Source: Lachnospiraceae bacterium (GTDB taxonomy: Bacteria > Bacillota > Clostridia > Lachnospirales > Lachnospiraceae). Taken from it: a stretch of DNA of 64,000 nt. Positions within the stretch are counted from its first letter, which is position 1, and each line of letters starts with the position of its first letter. Below are positions 36,265 to 45,295 of this stretch, one piece after another. Below the pieces are notes generated by a model. That model was not told where the DNA came from. It searched no databases and saw only the letters and a list, made by a program, of their open reading frames with translations. The translations under genes were made by a program, and so were the position numbers. The stretch covers positions 107,646 through 171,645 of the forward strand of contig JAKSRR010000001.1 in assembly GCA_024403455.1 (NCBI GenBank), given 5' to 3'.

Positions 36265-37296
36265 CTATTTTTCTTTCTTTTTTCGAGCTTTACGATATGC
36301 TACCTGTAACCCGTAATAGCAGAAAAATAACAAGTTGTTCTTTTGATGTAGATTCAGCAGCTTCTTCTCTTCCGCTGAGACCTGCTTCTCATAGTATGCG
36401 TTCTTCGCAAAATCCGGAAGCATTTTCACCACCTCTTTTTGTAACTGCTTCGTATGTTTTGCTTTCCTATGCTTTCCCTCCTGCATATAAGAAAACAATG
36501 TAATCACATAAAAGAGTTGCATTACACGATAGTCTGTTTCTGCCTTATAGACATCATAAAGACCTGCTGCCTGTACATCAGTGAGCAATTTTTTCGCTGT
36601 AACCATGCGATCTAGACAGCGTTGCCACGAGATTCTGTGGGTGGTAGATGCTGGGTCCATACGATAGTAATAGTACGCTTTCTCCACCTTTGCATATTTT
36701 GAATAGAACAGACTCCAATAGGAAGACGCATAATTATCTTCATAGAATACATCTTCCGGGAAACGCAGATGATTCTTTTCTATAACATCTCGCTTATAGA
36801 TTTTCATACACATGGAGCCTGGATTTAAAATATGTAACCCATGTTTCTCCTTCGTTAATTCTCCGCATTGCTCAAGGGAGGTACTCTTCTGATAGTCCCC
36901 AGGTTCCATAGTTTCCTTAGCCACTAGGCTGTAATCACAGCCCACAAAATCAGCCCCGGTCTCCTCTGCCTTCTTAAGGAGATCTCTGTACATGGACGGA
37001 TGCACCCAGTCATCACTATCCACAAATCCTACCCACTCTCCTGTAGCTATAGACAGCCCTTTATTCTTTGCACTTCCCTGCCTATGATTTTCTGGTGAGG
37101 CAATGACTCTGATATGCCCATTTTCTCTTTTCTCATACTCTTTAAGAATGCAAAGAGAATCATCCGTAGATGCATCATCTACTGCGATGATTTCATATTC
37201 TTCTCTGGGAAGTTCCTGTGAGAGCAAACTATCTAAGCAGTAGTTAAGCTTCCCGCCAGCCATATTATAAACAGGTACTATCACTGATAATTTCAT
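36265..37296 (-). CDS. Glycosyltransferase family 2
   Basis: A 343-residue GT2 enzyme: SVIVPVYNMAGGKLNYCLDSL at the N-terminus, AVDDASTDDS near residue 38 and GFVDSDDWV near 91 (DxD). No membrane segment is evident, and the C-terminal 40 residues are strongly basic. It probably adds a sugar to a lipid-linked glycan. The gene follows the terminator behind the PseB-like gene, and no strong ribosome-binding site is visible before its ATG. The stop lies 12 bases before the fusion gene start. Confidence 0.84.
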   Translation of the reverse strand: MKLSVIVPVYNMAGGKLNYCLDSLLSQELPREEYEIIAVDDASTDDSLCILKEYEKRENGHIRVIASPENHRQGSAKNKGLSIATGEWVGFVDSDDWVHPSMYRDLLKKAEETGADFVGCDYSLVAKETMEPGDYQKSTSLEQCGELTKEKHGLHILNPGSMCMKIYKRDVIEKNHLRFPEDVFYEDNYASSYWSLFYSKYAKVEKAYYYYRMDPASTTHRISWQRCLDRMVTAKKLLTDVQAAGLYDVYKAETDYRVMQLFYVITLFSYMQEGKHRKAKHTKQLQKEVVKMLPDFAKNAYYEKQVSAEEKKLLNLHQKNNLLFFCYYGLQVAYRKARKKKEK

Positions 37297-37306
37297 AATC
37301 TATCAA

Positions 37307-37336
37307 GAAAAAGAAGGGGCACTTCTGTATGCCCCT
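37307..37336 (-). terminator. Rho-independent terminator after the PseB-like gene
   Basis: The stem GGGGCA / TGCCCC around a 9-base loop is followed on the minus strand by TTCTTTTTC. It begins only a few bases after the stop codon of the dehydratase gene and would separate it from the GT2 gene downstream. Confidence 0.7.
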
Positions 37337-37341
37337 GTCAT

Positions 37342-38334
37342 TTAATGTGCATCCAAATGCTGTAAGCGCTGTCTGATTTCCTCTACTGACAACCATTCTG
37401 TGTTCGTTCCTGAGGAATAGGAGAATCCTTCCGGCACTTTCTTTCCTGTTGGCTTTGGCATTCTGTCTTTCTGCCATACCATCTGCGGATAGACAATAAA
37501 GTGTTTATCATACTCATACGTGGTCATGGCATCTTCAACCGTAACCATAATTTCATGAAGTTTCTCACCCTCACGAATTCCTACTTCTGGCATTTCGCAT
37601 CCCGGTAGCATTGCTTCTGCGAGATCTGTAATTTTAAAGGAAGGAATCTTGCTAATAAAGGTTTCTCCACCCTTTGCTTCCTCTAAAGCCTTAATCACTA
37701 ACTCCACGCCTTCTGTTAAGGAAATCCAGAATCTTGTCATGCGATAATCCGTGATAGGAAGTTTCTTTTCTCCCTTATCAATAATATTCTGGAAGAACGG
37801 AATCACAGACCCACGACTACCAGCTACGTTTCCGTAACGTACAATAGAAAAGTTTAAATCACTGGTTCCGGCATAAGCATTGGCCGCAATGAACAATTTA
37901 TCCGATACAAGTTTCGTACCGCCGTAGAGATTGACAGGATTAACCGCCTTATCGGTAGATAACGCAACCACCTTGTGCACACCACAATCCAGGGCTGCAT
38001 CAATAACATTCATAGCACCATGAATATTGGTTTTAATAGCCTCATTAGGATTATACTCACAAGCAGGTACCTGCTTTAATGCTGCAGCATGAACAATGTA
38101 ATCTACATCCTTTAATGCTCTTTTCAGCCTTTCCAAATCTCTCACATCACCGATAAAGAAGCGAAGCTTCTCGCTATACTCCTTCAGCTCGTTCTGCATA
38201 AGAAACTGCTTAAACTCGTCTCTGGAATAAATAATAATCTTCTTTACGTCATAATGATTAAGTACATATTTAGTAAAACATTTACCAAAAGAACCTGTTC
38301 CACCGGTAATTAGGATTGTCTTATTATTTAACAT
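37342..38334 (-). CDS. UDP-N-acetylglucosamine 4,6-dehydratase (PseB/FlaA1-like)
   Basis: A 330-residue short-chain dehydrogenase/reductase. The N-terminal ILITGGTGSFGKCFTKYVL is the NAD(P)-binding loop and NLYGGTKLVSDKLF near residue 136 carries the catalytic Tyr-x3-Lys. VRYGNVAGSRGSVIPFF near 167 is characteristic of the PseB/CapD group. Members convert UDP-GlcNAc to a 4-keto-6-deoxy sugar, the first step to pseudaminic acid or other deoxyamino sugars in surface or flagellar glycans. No pseC-type aminotransferase is next to it, so the final sugar cannot be named. It follows the S41 protease gene by 14 bases. Confidence 0.88.
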   Translation of the reverse strand: MLNNKTILITGGTGSFGKCFTKYVLNHYDVKKIIIYSRDEFKQFLMQNELKEYSEKLRFFIGDVRDLERLKRALKDVDYIVHAAALKQVPACEYNPNEAIKTNIHGAMNVIDAALDCGVHKVVALSTDKAVNPVNLYGGTKLVSDKLFIAANAYAGTSDLNFSIVRYGNVAGSRGSVIPFFQNIIDKGEKKLPITDYRMTRFWISLTEGVELVIKALEEAKGGETFISKIPSFKITDLAEAMLPGCEMPEVGIREGEKLHEIMVTVEDAMTTYEYDKHFIVYPQMVWQKDRMPKPTGKKVPEGFSYSSGTNTEWLSVEEIRQRLQHLDAH

Positions 38335-38348
38335 TGACTCACTCCACT

Positions 38349-39635
38349 TTATTTTATTTCTTCTTTAAGAATCTCAATTGCTCTCTCTAACTGGTTATCA
38401 ACAGAGTCCGCTGGATCTGCTGTGTAGTACGCTTCTCCGTCAAAGGCAAGCACTTCATCCGGTTCAATACCAACCTTGTGAATATCATTTCCAAGAGGTG
38501 TATAGTAATGACTAACCGTCAGTTTAATACCACTACCATCTTTTAACTGTACCAGTCTCTGCACAATTCCCTTACCATAGGTAGTCGTTCCTAACAGCGT
38601 TCCCTTACCATAGTCCTTAATCGCTCCAGCAAGAATCTCTGCCGCTGACGCAGAGCCACCATTCACTAGAACAACCATAGGAATATCTAGTTCCTGATTT
38701 CCCTGGCTAGGATAGTCCTGCCTATAACCATACTTATCAACGGTATATACAACATTTCCTTCCGGAAGAAGCATGCCCGCAATATCTACGACCGCCTGCA
38801 AACTACCACCTGGATTTCCTCGTAAATCTAATACAAGTGCTTTTGCATGCTCTTCTTTCACAGCAGCTAATGCTTCTGCAAACTGATTGACCGTTACTTC
38901 GTCAAACTGGCTAATGGAAATGAGACCAATACCATCCTCTTTCATTTCATACGTAACCGTAGGTGTTTCCACTTTTTGTCTGGTGAGTATTTCCTCAAAT
39001 TCAGTTCCATCAGACTGTCTTATAATGGTCAGTGTAACGTCCGTACCTTCTGGTCCCTTAATTAACTTTACTGCTTCAGACAACTCCATACCGATGATAT
39101 CAACACCATCAACCATTGTGATATAGTCATCTACACGAAGCGTAGAAGCTTCTGCAGGACTATTAGCAATGATGCCTGTAATCTTGGGATATCCATATAG
39201 CAAATCCATCTGAAGGTATGCTCCTATGCCATAGTAAACACCTTCTGTATCCGAAAGCAGCTCGGCAAATTCTTCTGGAGTATAGTATACAGAATAGGGA
39301 TCCCCCAAAGATTCCATGATACCATCGAACAATCCCTCGGCCAGCTGATCTTCCGTGACATCATCAATATATAAATCTTTAATGATGTCCTCAATATCTT
39401 CTAGTTTCCGTTCTACCGAAGAATCATCTAATACATAACCATTATTGTTTTTATTCCCACTTGTAGCAGGCTGCTGCGTTTCTTGCTGCTGTGCCACGCC
39501 ACTTTGAGGTGTACCCTCTGGTTGTTCCTGCGCTTCCTGACCACTTGTCAGCATCTTCCCACAGGATACTGCGCAGAAGAAAAACACGCCCATGAGCAAA
39601 CCACTTAATAACCCTGTTATAAAACCTTTTTTCAT
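38349..39635 (-). CDS. Carboxy-terminal processing protease, S41 family
   Basis: A 428-residue exported serine protease. An N-terminal signal with a possible lipobox ending AVSC (residues about 22-25) is followed by a Gln/Ser linker. A PDZ domain (about 130-215, IANSPAEASTLRVDDYI) precedes the S41 catalytic domain. VNGGSASAAEILAGAIKDYGKG near 325 holds the nucleophilic Ser, and GTTTYGKGIVQ near 347 holds the general-base Lys. It probably processes cell-envelope proteins. The gene lies between the M23 peptidase gene and a sugar dehydratase, in the ftsEX-M23-ctp order common in Clostridia. Confidence 0.92.
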   Translation of the reverse strand: MKKGFITGLLSGLLMGVFFFCAVSCGKMLTSGQEAQEQPEGTPQSGVAQQQETQQPATSGNKNNNGYVLDDSSVERKLEDIEDIIKDLYIDDVTEDQLAEGLFDGIMESLGDPYSVYYTPEEFAELLSDTEGVYYGIGAYLQMDLLYGYPKITGIIANSPAEASTLRVDDYITMVDGVDIIGMELSEAVKLIKGPEGTDVTLTIIRQSDGTEFEEILTRQKVETPTVTYEMKEDGIGLISISQFDEVTVNQFAEALAAVKEEHAKALVLDLRGNPGGSLQAVVDIAGMLLPEGNVVYTVDKYGYRQDYPSQGNQELDIPMVVLVNGGSASAAEILAGAIKDYGKGTLLGTTTYGKGIVQRLVQLKDGSGIKLTVSHYYTPLGNDIHKVGIEPDEVLAFDGEAYYTADPADSVDNQLERAIEILKEEIK

Positions 39636-39677
39636 TGTTCTTCCGCTTTCTAAATCGAAACCTAGCTCTTCCTTGCC

Positions 39678-40958
39678 TTAAGGAGTAAAGTATTCTCTAG
39701 GATTAATATAATTACCATTCAAACGAACTGTAAAATGAAGATGATTGCCCGTACTTCTTCCCGTAGTTCCTACGGCAGCAATATGGTCACCGGCTTTGAC
39801 GCCTTGTCCTTTTGATACATAAAGGGCAGACGCATGCATGTAAATCGTATAAAGTCCGTCACCATGATCAATCATGACATAGTTTCCCATAGCACTGGTA
39901 TAGGAAGCTGCCACAACCGTTCCATCATAAGCAGCATAAATCGGCGTTCCTGCTGCTGCCGCTAAATCGATTCCATTATGAAGCTGGCTTCTTCCTGTAA
40001 CTGGATTTACACGATTTCCAAATTCCGAGGACACACGCTTATATCCAGGACAAGGATGTCTGAAAACGCCACCATCATAATGTCTTCTGGTTGCTTCCGA
40101 AAGAGCCTGCTGATCAGCTTTAATCGCAGCTTCTAATTCCTTAATAATCTGATCCTGCGCCTCTATCTCTTCATCATATTCATTGAGGGCCTGCTGGGTA
40201 TTATTAATCTCATCATTATATGCCTGGATCTCTGCCGTCTTGGTCTCAATGAGTTCATTGATATTGCTCTGCTCTTCCGCAAGCGCTGCCTGTGCTTCCT
40301 CTAAAACAGCCTGCTCATCCTCTAACTGCTCTTTTACCAGCTGACAGTATTCTACTACCAACTGATACTCTTCCAATTTTTGTCTATCGTAAGCCTGCAG
40401 TGCTTCAATATATTCTGCCTTATTCAGCATTTCTGCCAAAGAATTGCTACTTAATAAAAGTTCTAAGGAACTGGTAGAGCCACTTTCATACATGAATCGA
40501 ATGCGCTGCTTCATTGCTGCATAGTAGTCATCCACAGTCTGTTCTGCAGCTCGCACTTCTTCCATTGTCTCCTGCACTTCCAGTTTTTTTGCTTCAATCA
40601 GTGCATTATAACTTTCAATATTGGACTGAAGTGTTGCCACTTCCATATCCAGTTCTTCTACCATGGCATTGATTTCATTACGACTATTTACCAAGGACTC
40701 TTTCAACTTTTGAACATTGGTACGACCAGCCTGAATCTGCTGTTTCTCCTTTTCGAGATCTGACAGTTGCCCCTGCTTCTCAGAAATGCTGTTCTGTAAC
40801 GCTTCAATCTGCTTAGAACCATCATTCTTGTCATCTTTATCGTCATCCTTCGCCATGGTCACTGTACCTAAACAAAGTACAACCATAAGGCCTGCCAAGA
40901 AGCTCGAAAAAAATTTCTTCCCAAATTGAATTTTTCCAAAATAACTAAACATATTCAT
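39678..40958 (-). CDS. Peptidoglycan hydrolase, coiled coil plus M23 (LytM) domain, EnvC-like
   Basis: A 426-residue exported protein. A signal segment (about residues 17-35) is followed by a long coiled coil (about 45-295) and a C-terminal M23 metallopeptidase. The Zn ligands are visible in LHNGIDLAA (near residue 325) and HLHFTVRLNG (near 402), so the domain looks catalytically intact. The plan matches EnvC/PcsB-type hydrolase or activator proteins that contact the FtsX extracellular loop through the coiled coil. The ftsX gene is directly upstream (66 bases), supporting an FtsEX-controlled wall cleavage role in division or growth. Confidence 0.9.
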   Translation of the reverse strand: MNMFSYFGKIQFGKKFFSSFLAGLMVVLCLGTVTMAKDDDKDDKNDGSKQIEALQNSISEKQGQLSDLEKEKQQIQAGRTNVQKLKESLVNSRNEINAMVEELDMEVATLQSNIESYNALIEAKKLEVQETMEEVRAAEQTVDDYYAAMKQRIRFMYESGSTSSLELLLSSNSLAEMLNKAEYIEALQAYDRQKLEEYQLVVEYCQLVKEQLEDEQAVLEEAQAALAEEQSNINELIETKTAEIQAYNDEINNTQQALNEYDEEIEAQDQIIKELEAAIKADQQALSEATRRHYDGGVFRHPCPGYKRVSSEFGNRVNPVTGRSQLHNGIDLAAAAGTPIYAAYDGTVVAASYTSAMGNYVMIDHGDGLYTIYMHASALYVSKGQGVKAGDHIAAVGTTGRSTGNHLHFTVRLNGNYINPREYFTP

Positions 40959-41024
40959 ATACTTATAATGTCTTCCAATGACAAATTAATGCAAGTCGCT
41001 ACAATCTCTCTACATCTCGCAAAA

Positions 41025-41924
41025 CTACACACGCAGATGTTTCTTTACAGTAAGCATACTTCCAATGAAACCGATGCCTACACCAAGACCTAAACTAACG
41101 GGTCCAAGGTAATGGAACAAATCTCCTAGCTTTGTAAAACGGAGAATATTTGTCATAAACGAAAACTTTGTAGCAATAAAAGTGATTACCTTATCGTAAG
41201 TATAATAGAACACCACTAGGGGAATAATGGATCCCAACGTTCCAATCAACACCCCTTCAATGATGAATGGTGACCTAACAAAGAAATCTGTTGCTCCAAT
41301 AAACTTCATGATGGCAATTTCTTCTTTTCTCACAGAAATACCAATCATAACCGTGTTTGAAATCAGGAAGATGGATACTGCTAGCAGGATGAAAATAATA
41401 CCAATAGCAACATAAGTCACCAAAGAGTTCATTCCTGATAAAATATTGGCTGTAATCTGCGAGGAGTTAACCTTCTCTACCCCTGGCAGCGTCTCTACAT
41501 AATCTATGATTTCCTGCTGCTTAGAAATATCGTAAAGGTATACTTCATAGTTATCGGAAGACTCCAGAGGATTCTCTGTAAATCCATCCGCGTATTCTCC
41601 TAAATACTGCTCCTTAAATCCATCCCAGGCCTGTTCAGGAGAAATGTAAACACAGCTGGCAACATCCTCTTTCCGATTCTGCAGACTTTCGCCAATCGCA
41701 TACTTTTCTTCATCGGTAATATCATCTTCAAAGAATACTGTAAAGGACACACCTTCCTGCACATTCTGCAAAGTAGACTGAAGATTTAAGAATACTGCAA
41801 ACACAAGTCCAAACAAAAACAGGCAGGCGGAAATGGTCGCCATAGACGCTAAAGTAAACATTTTATGTTTGAATAAGCTCTTAAATCCCTGTCCAATGAC
41901 GTAGAATAAGGTTCTAATCTTCAT
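41025..41924 (-). CDS. ftsX: Cell division protein FtsX
   Basis: A 299-residue membrane protein of the FtsX family with four membrane segments: one near residues 22-43, then three between about 170 and 290 after an extracellular domain. The domain contains SFTVFFEDDITDEEKYAIGESL near residue 60 as in FtsX. It transmits ATP-driven movement from FtsE to extracellular peptidoglycan hydrolases. Its start overlaps the end of ftsE by 11 bases and the M23 hydrolase gene follows, so the unit is FtsE-FtsX-hydrolase. Confidence 0.93.
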   Translation of the reverse strand: MKIRTLFYVIGQGFKSLFKHKMFTLASMATISACLFLFGLVFAVFLNLQSTLQNVQEGVSFTVFFEDDITDEEKYAIGESLQNRKEDVASCVYISPEQAWDGFKEQYLGEYADGFTENPLESSDNYEVYLYDISKQQEIIDYVETLPGVEKVNSSQITANILSGMNSLVTYVAIGIIFILLAVSIFLISNTVMIGISVRKEEIAIMKFIGATDFFVRSPFIIEGVLIGTLGSIIPLVVFYYTYDKVITFIATKFSFMTNILRFTKLGDLFHYLGPVSLGLGVGIGFIGSMLTVKKHLRV

Positions 41925-42948
41925 CGATATAGCCTCCCTTCTCCTCGTCGCTTACAACAATACCCTTCTTGATGGTAATAACACGCTTCTGCATATCATT
42001 TACAATCTTATCATTATGCGTTACTACAATGACTGTGGTTCCAGCCTCATTGATCTGCTCTAAAAGGGTCATAATTTCAGCTGTATTTTTCGGATCCAAA
42101 TTACCCGTAGGCTCATCTGCTAACAGAATTGGTGGCTTATTCACAAGGGCTCTTGCCAAAGCAACTCTCTGTTGCTCACCACCGGAAAGCTGCTTGGGAC
42201 GGGCATTATATTTGCTGGCAAGTCCAACAATAGAAAGCATATTGGAAACATTGCGCTTAATGGTCCTGCGGGGTGCCTGAATGATACGTTGCGCAAAGGC
42301 AACGTTCTCATATACATCTCTATCCTGTAATAGACGGAAATCCTGGAACACAACGCCCAAACTACGACGCAGTTTAGGAATATTCCAACGGCGCATGCGC
42401 TCCAACTGAAATCCATTCACGGTAATGGATCCACTAGTAGGTACCAATTCTCTAAGAAGCAACTTAATCAAAGTGGATTTTCCAGAACCGGAACCACCAA
42501 CAATGAATACAAACTCTCCCTTTTTAATGTCGATATTGACATTATTAAGTGCCGGAACACCCTTCACATAAGACTTCGTCACGTTCTTTAACGTGATGAT
42601 GGATTCCCCTTTGGATTTCTTCTTTCTTTTCCTTTGGGGTTTTGGAGCCGGTTCAGCAACAACTTCTACTACTTCCTCCGGTTCTTCCTCCTCCATCTCC
42701 TCTTCCAATTCCGTAAGGTTCATCCGAGAAGTATTCTGAAGGGCGTCTGTTAATAATGATTCTGAAACATCACTTTCCAATGCTGCTTCAAAAGCATCTA
42801 AAATCACTTCCCCATCATATTCTTCAAACTCTTCTTCAAGAACAGTCCCATCCTCATCTTCGTAAACAACGCGGCCTTCTTTTTGCATCTTTGCCGTCGT
42901 TAAACTGTCTACTAGTTCTTCGGATTTATCCTTTGTACTATCTCCCAA
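41914..42948 (-). CDS. ftsE: Cell division ATP-binding protein FtsE with acidic N-terminal extension
   Basis: A 344-residue protein. The C-terminal 225 residues are a complete FtsE ATPase: Walker A GGSGSGKST near residue 152, Q-loop VVFQDFRLL near 200, signature LSGGEQQR near 258 and Walker B ILLADEPTGNLDP near 279. It is preceded by an unusual 115-residue extension that is highly acidic (runs such as EEEMEEEEPEEVVEVV) and ends in a basic KPQRKRKKKSKGES stretch. Standard FtsE is about 228 residues. The extension is in frame with no alternative start giving a standard-length protein with a better ribosome-binding site. FtsE drives FtsX. Confidence 0.9.
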   Translation of the reverse strand: MGDSTKDKSEELVDSLTTAKMQKEGRVVYEDEDGTVLEEEFEEYDGEVILDAFEAALESDVSESLLTDALQNTSRMNLTELEEEMEEEEPEEVVEVVAEPAPKPQRKRKKKSKGESIITLKNVTKSYVKGVPALNNVNIDIKKGEFVFIVGGSGSGKSTLIKLLLRELVPTSGSITVNGFQLERMRRWNIPKLRRSLGVVFQDFRLLQDRDVYENVAFAQRIIQAPRRTIKRNVSNMLSIVGLASKYNARPKQLSGGEQQRVALARALVNKPPILLADEPTGNLDPKNTAEIMTLLEQINEAGTTVIVVTHNDKIVNDMQKRVITIKKGIVVSDEEKGGYIDED

Positions 42949-42960
42949 AACTGCCTCTCC

Positions 42961-44052
42961 TTAAAACTCCATGTTTTCCATATTGTTCATATACTTTACT
43001 ACCATGAGTGCAATATGGAACGTAATTGCATCTTCGAATACACGAAGATCCAGTCCGGTATTCTTCTGTAATTTATCAAGACGATATACCAATGTATTTC
43101 TGTGAATATAAAGCTGTCTGCTGGTTTCCGAAACATTTAAGCTATTTTCGAAAAACTTATTTATTGTGGTAATGGTTTCCTCATCAAAATCATCAGGATT
43201 CTTATCTCCAAAGATTTCACGAATAAACATCTTACAAAGTGGCAACGGCAGCTGGTAAATCAAACGGCCAATCCCCAGCTCGCTATACGCAATAATAGGC
43301 TTATCTTCAAAGAAAATCTTTCCAACATCTAATGCCATCTTTGCTTCTTTATAAGAACGGCTCACTTCCTTAATCTCATGAACAATGGTACCAATGGCAA
43401 TGCGCACACCGTGCAGGTTCTGCTTCTCTAAGTGCTTCACAATCTGCTCAGCTTCTTTAGAAAGATCAGAAAGGGCAGGCTTTCCATCCAGTTCTTTTAC
43501 GATGATTACGGAGCTTTCATCAACTGCAGTTACGATTTCATTGTTATTGCCATGGGAAAGATAATCCTTCACCATATCCGTCATATTGACTTCCTTGCTT
43601 TCATTCGCTCTGGCAATAAATACCACACGAGGAAGATCAATCTGCATATGCAACTTCTTTGCTCTAGAGTAAATATCAACCAGAAGCAAGTTATCCAAAA
43701 GAAGATTCTTAATAAAATTGTCTTTATCGAATCTTTCTTTGTAAGCTACCAATAATGCTTCTAACTGAAAAGCTGCCATCTTACCGATAACATGCGCGTT
43801 TTCACCACTGCTGCCCATCACTAAGATGTACTCCAGCTGTTGCTCATCAAAAATCTTAAAGAATAGCTTCTTTCCAATCTCTTGGCTGTCCGCGGGAGAG
43901 TTTACAAAGCCTTCCACTTCTTTTGTGAAATCCTGCTTTGCATTCTCTGTGCTAACTACGCATCTGCCATTGGCATCAGTTACTACCATAGGCACATGGG
44001 CAATTCCGGTAAGTCCATCAATTGTGTTCTGTAAAATCTGGTTTGAAATCAT
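42961..44052 (-). CDS. CdaR/PucR-family transcriptional regulator
   Basis: A 363-residue cytoplasmic regulator. The N-terminal 130 residues form a sugar-diacid recognition-type domain (LQNTIDGLTGIAHVPMVVTD). A central domain with degenerate GGDEF-like features follows. The C-terminus (about 295-355) is a PucR-type helix-turn-helix: FFENSLNVSETSRQLYIHRNTLVYRL. Members regulate sugar-acid, glycerate, purine or other catabolic genes, and the effector here is unknown. It lies 12 bases upstream of ftsE, which is unusual company and may mean that the ftsEX unit shares its promoter. GGGG precedes the start. Confidence 0.85.
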   Translation of the reverse strand: MISNQILQNTIDGLTGIAHVPMVVTDANGRCVVSTENAKQDFTKEVEGFVNSPADSQEIGKKLFFKIFDEQQLEYILVMGSSGENAHVIGKMAAFQLEALLVAYKERFDKDNFIKNLLLDNLLLVDIYSRAKKLHMQIDLPRVVFIARANESKEVNMTDMVKDYLSHGNNNEIVTAVDESSVIIVKELDGKPALSDLSKEAEQIVKHLEKQNLHGVRIAIGTIVHEIKEVSRSYKEAKMALDVGKIFFEDKPIIAYSELGIGRLIYQLPLPLCKMFIREIFGDKNPDDFDEETITTINKFFENSLNVSETSRQLYIHRNTLVYRLDKLQKNTGLDLRVFEDAITFHIALMVVKYMNNMENMEF

Positions 44053-44227
44053 AAGTAACCCCTTTTCAATTCTCCTTCATATACAAAATAGCCAATAAAA
44101 ATGCTTCTTCCTCTTATAATTTGACAACACTCATTTTGTATTTTAATACTTTTTCACAAATATTGCTAGGATTAGCCAATATAAATTTGTGTATTTTTTA
44201 TATTTTGATGGAAAGCAAAAATTTTTC
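44053..44227. other. AT-rich spacer between the CdaR-type gene and the tRNA unit
   Basis: This very AT-rich region separates the minus-strand regulator gene from the plus-strand tRNA unit. It presumably holds the leftward promoter for the CdaR-type gene. I could not find a convincing -35/-10 pair. It contains no open reading frame or stable hairpin I could support. Confidence 0.4.
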
Positions 44228-44256
44228 TTGCATTTTATTTAGGGTTATTATAGAAT
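44228..44256 (+). promoter_or_regulatory. Sigma-A promoter of the tRNA-Gln unit
   Basis: TTGCAT (44228-44233) and TAGAAT (44251-44256) are 17 bases apart. The tRNA begins 18 bases past the -10 box. Confidence 0.75.
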
Positions 44257-44273
44257 AAACAAGTCAGTGACAT

Positions 44274-44346
44274 AGCGCTATAGCCAAACGGTAAGGCAGC
44301 GGATTCTGATTCCGTCATTTTCAAGGTTCGAATCCTTGTAGCGCTG
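44274..44346 (+). tRNA. tRNA-Gln (anticodon CUG)
   Basis: The sequence folds as a 73-base tRNA. The acceptor arm AGCGCTA pairs with TAGCGCT. The D-arm GCC-AAACGGTAA-GGC follows, then the anticodon arm GCGGA-TTCTGAT-TCCGT with anticodon CTG at 44306-44308, and the T arm CAAGG-TTCGAAT-CCTTG. It matches the tRNA-Gln layout and reads CAG codons. The 3' CCA is not encoded. Confidence 0.95.
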
Positions 44347-44351
44347 CGAAT

Positions 44352-44379
44352 CCCCGGTGAAGGCCGGGGGTATTTTTTT
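44352..44379 (+). terminator. Rho-independent terminator after tRNA-Gln
   Basis: The stem CCCCGG / CCGGGG around a TGAAGG loop is followed by TATTTTTTTG. It lies 6 bases past the tRNA and before the cvfB gene, so cvfB needs readthrough or its own promoter. Confidence 0.8.
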
Positions 44380-44415
44380 GTTATTTATTTTAGCACATCT
44401 GAACGGAGGACCATT

Positions 44416-45249
44416 ATGATTACTTTAGGAAAAAAACAGACGCTACGTGCTGTAAAGCAAACCGACTTTGGTTTATATTTCGCAGAGGAGAATGATCCAG
44501 AAAATCGCATCTTACTTCCCAAAAAAGAAATTCCCGAAAGCATCTATGTCGGGGATGATTTGGAAGTCTTTGTCTATTTAGATTCTGAGGATCGCCCCAT
44601 TGCCACCACTACAGAGCCCCTTCTTTCCATGGGAGAGGTGGCGCTACTGAGGGTCGTGAGTGTTTCAAAAATCGGCGCCTTTTTATCCTGGGGACTTCCT
44701 AAAGATCTCTTCCTTCCATTTAAGGAGCAGGCATATAAAGTAAAAGAAGGCGACGAGGTTCTCGTATCTCTCTACAAGGATAAATCTTCTAGGCTTTGTG
44801 CCACAATGAATGTCTATCATAACCTTCGCACCGACAGTCCCTATAAAGAAGGAGATGATGTTTTTGGCCGGCTCTACGAAGAAAGTCCCACCTATGGTTT
44901 ATTTGTTGCCGTAGACGACAAGTATTCTGCTTTAATTCCCCGAAAAGAAGTGGTTGGAGAATACAAAATGGGGAACATGGTTTACGGCCGCGTGATAAAA
45001 GTTAGGGAGGATGGGAAACTGACGCTTGCCGTTCGTGATAAGTCTTACGTACAGATGATTCCTGACGGCGAAACCATCCTAGAGCTTTTGGAATCCTATG
45101 GCGGTGTTCTTCCGTTTTCTGAGAAGGCCGATCCCAGCGTCATTCAAAGAGAAACCGGAATGAGCAAAGCACAGTTCAAACGCGCGATTGGTCATCTTTA
45201 CAAGGAACGAAAAATCACCATTACAGACGGCGTCATTCGCAAAGCATAA
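44416..45249 (+). CDS. cvfB: S1-domain RNA-binding protein, CvfB/YitL family
   Basis: A 277-residue cytoplasmic protein and one of only two protein genes on the plus strand. It has tandem S1-like OB-fold domains (about residues 1-65, 70-130 and 145-210), with the second containing VSKIGAFLSWGLPKDLFLPFKEQ and the third LYEESPTYGLFVAVDDKYSALIPRKE. A winged-helix C-terminus (KAQFKRAIGHLYKERKI) follows. This is the plan of CvfB (YitL), a post-transcriptional regulator of virulence and haemolysin genes in staphylococci. The role here is unknown. GGAGG is seven bases before the ATG. Confidence 0.9.
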   Translation: MITLGKKQTLRAVKQTDFGLYFAEENDPENRILLPKKEIPESIYVGDDLEVFVYLDSEDRPIATTTEPLLSMGEVALLRVVSVSKIGAFLSWGLPKDLFLPFKEQAYKVKEGDEVLVSLYKDKSSRLCATMNVYHNLRTDSPYKEGDDVFGRLYEESPTYGLFVAVDDKYSALIPRKEVVGEYKMGNMVYGRVIKVREDGKLTLAVRDKSYVQMIPDGETILELLESYGGVLPFSEKADPSVIQRETGMSKAQFKRAIGHLYKERKITITDGVIRKA

Positions 45250-45285
45250 AAAAAAGCGGTGGATACATCCACCGCTTTACTTTTT
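45250..45285. terminator. Bidirectional rho-independent terminator between cvfB and the YjfB-like gene
   Basis: The perfect stem AAAGCGGTGGA / TCCACCGCTTT with a TACA loop has A-rich sequence on the left and TTTTTC on the right. It can stop both the rightward cvfB transcript and the leftward YjfB-like transcript, whose stop codon lies 11 bases away. Confidence 0.9.
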
Positions 45286-45295
45286 CTAATAAAGA

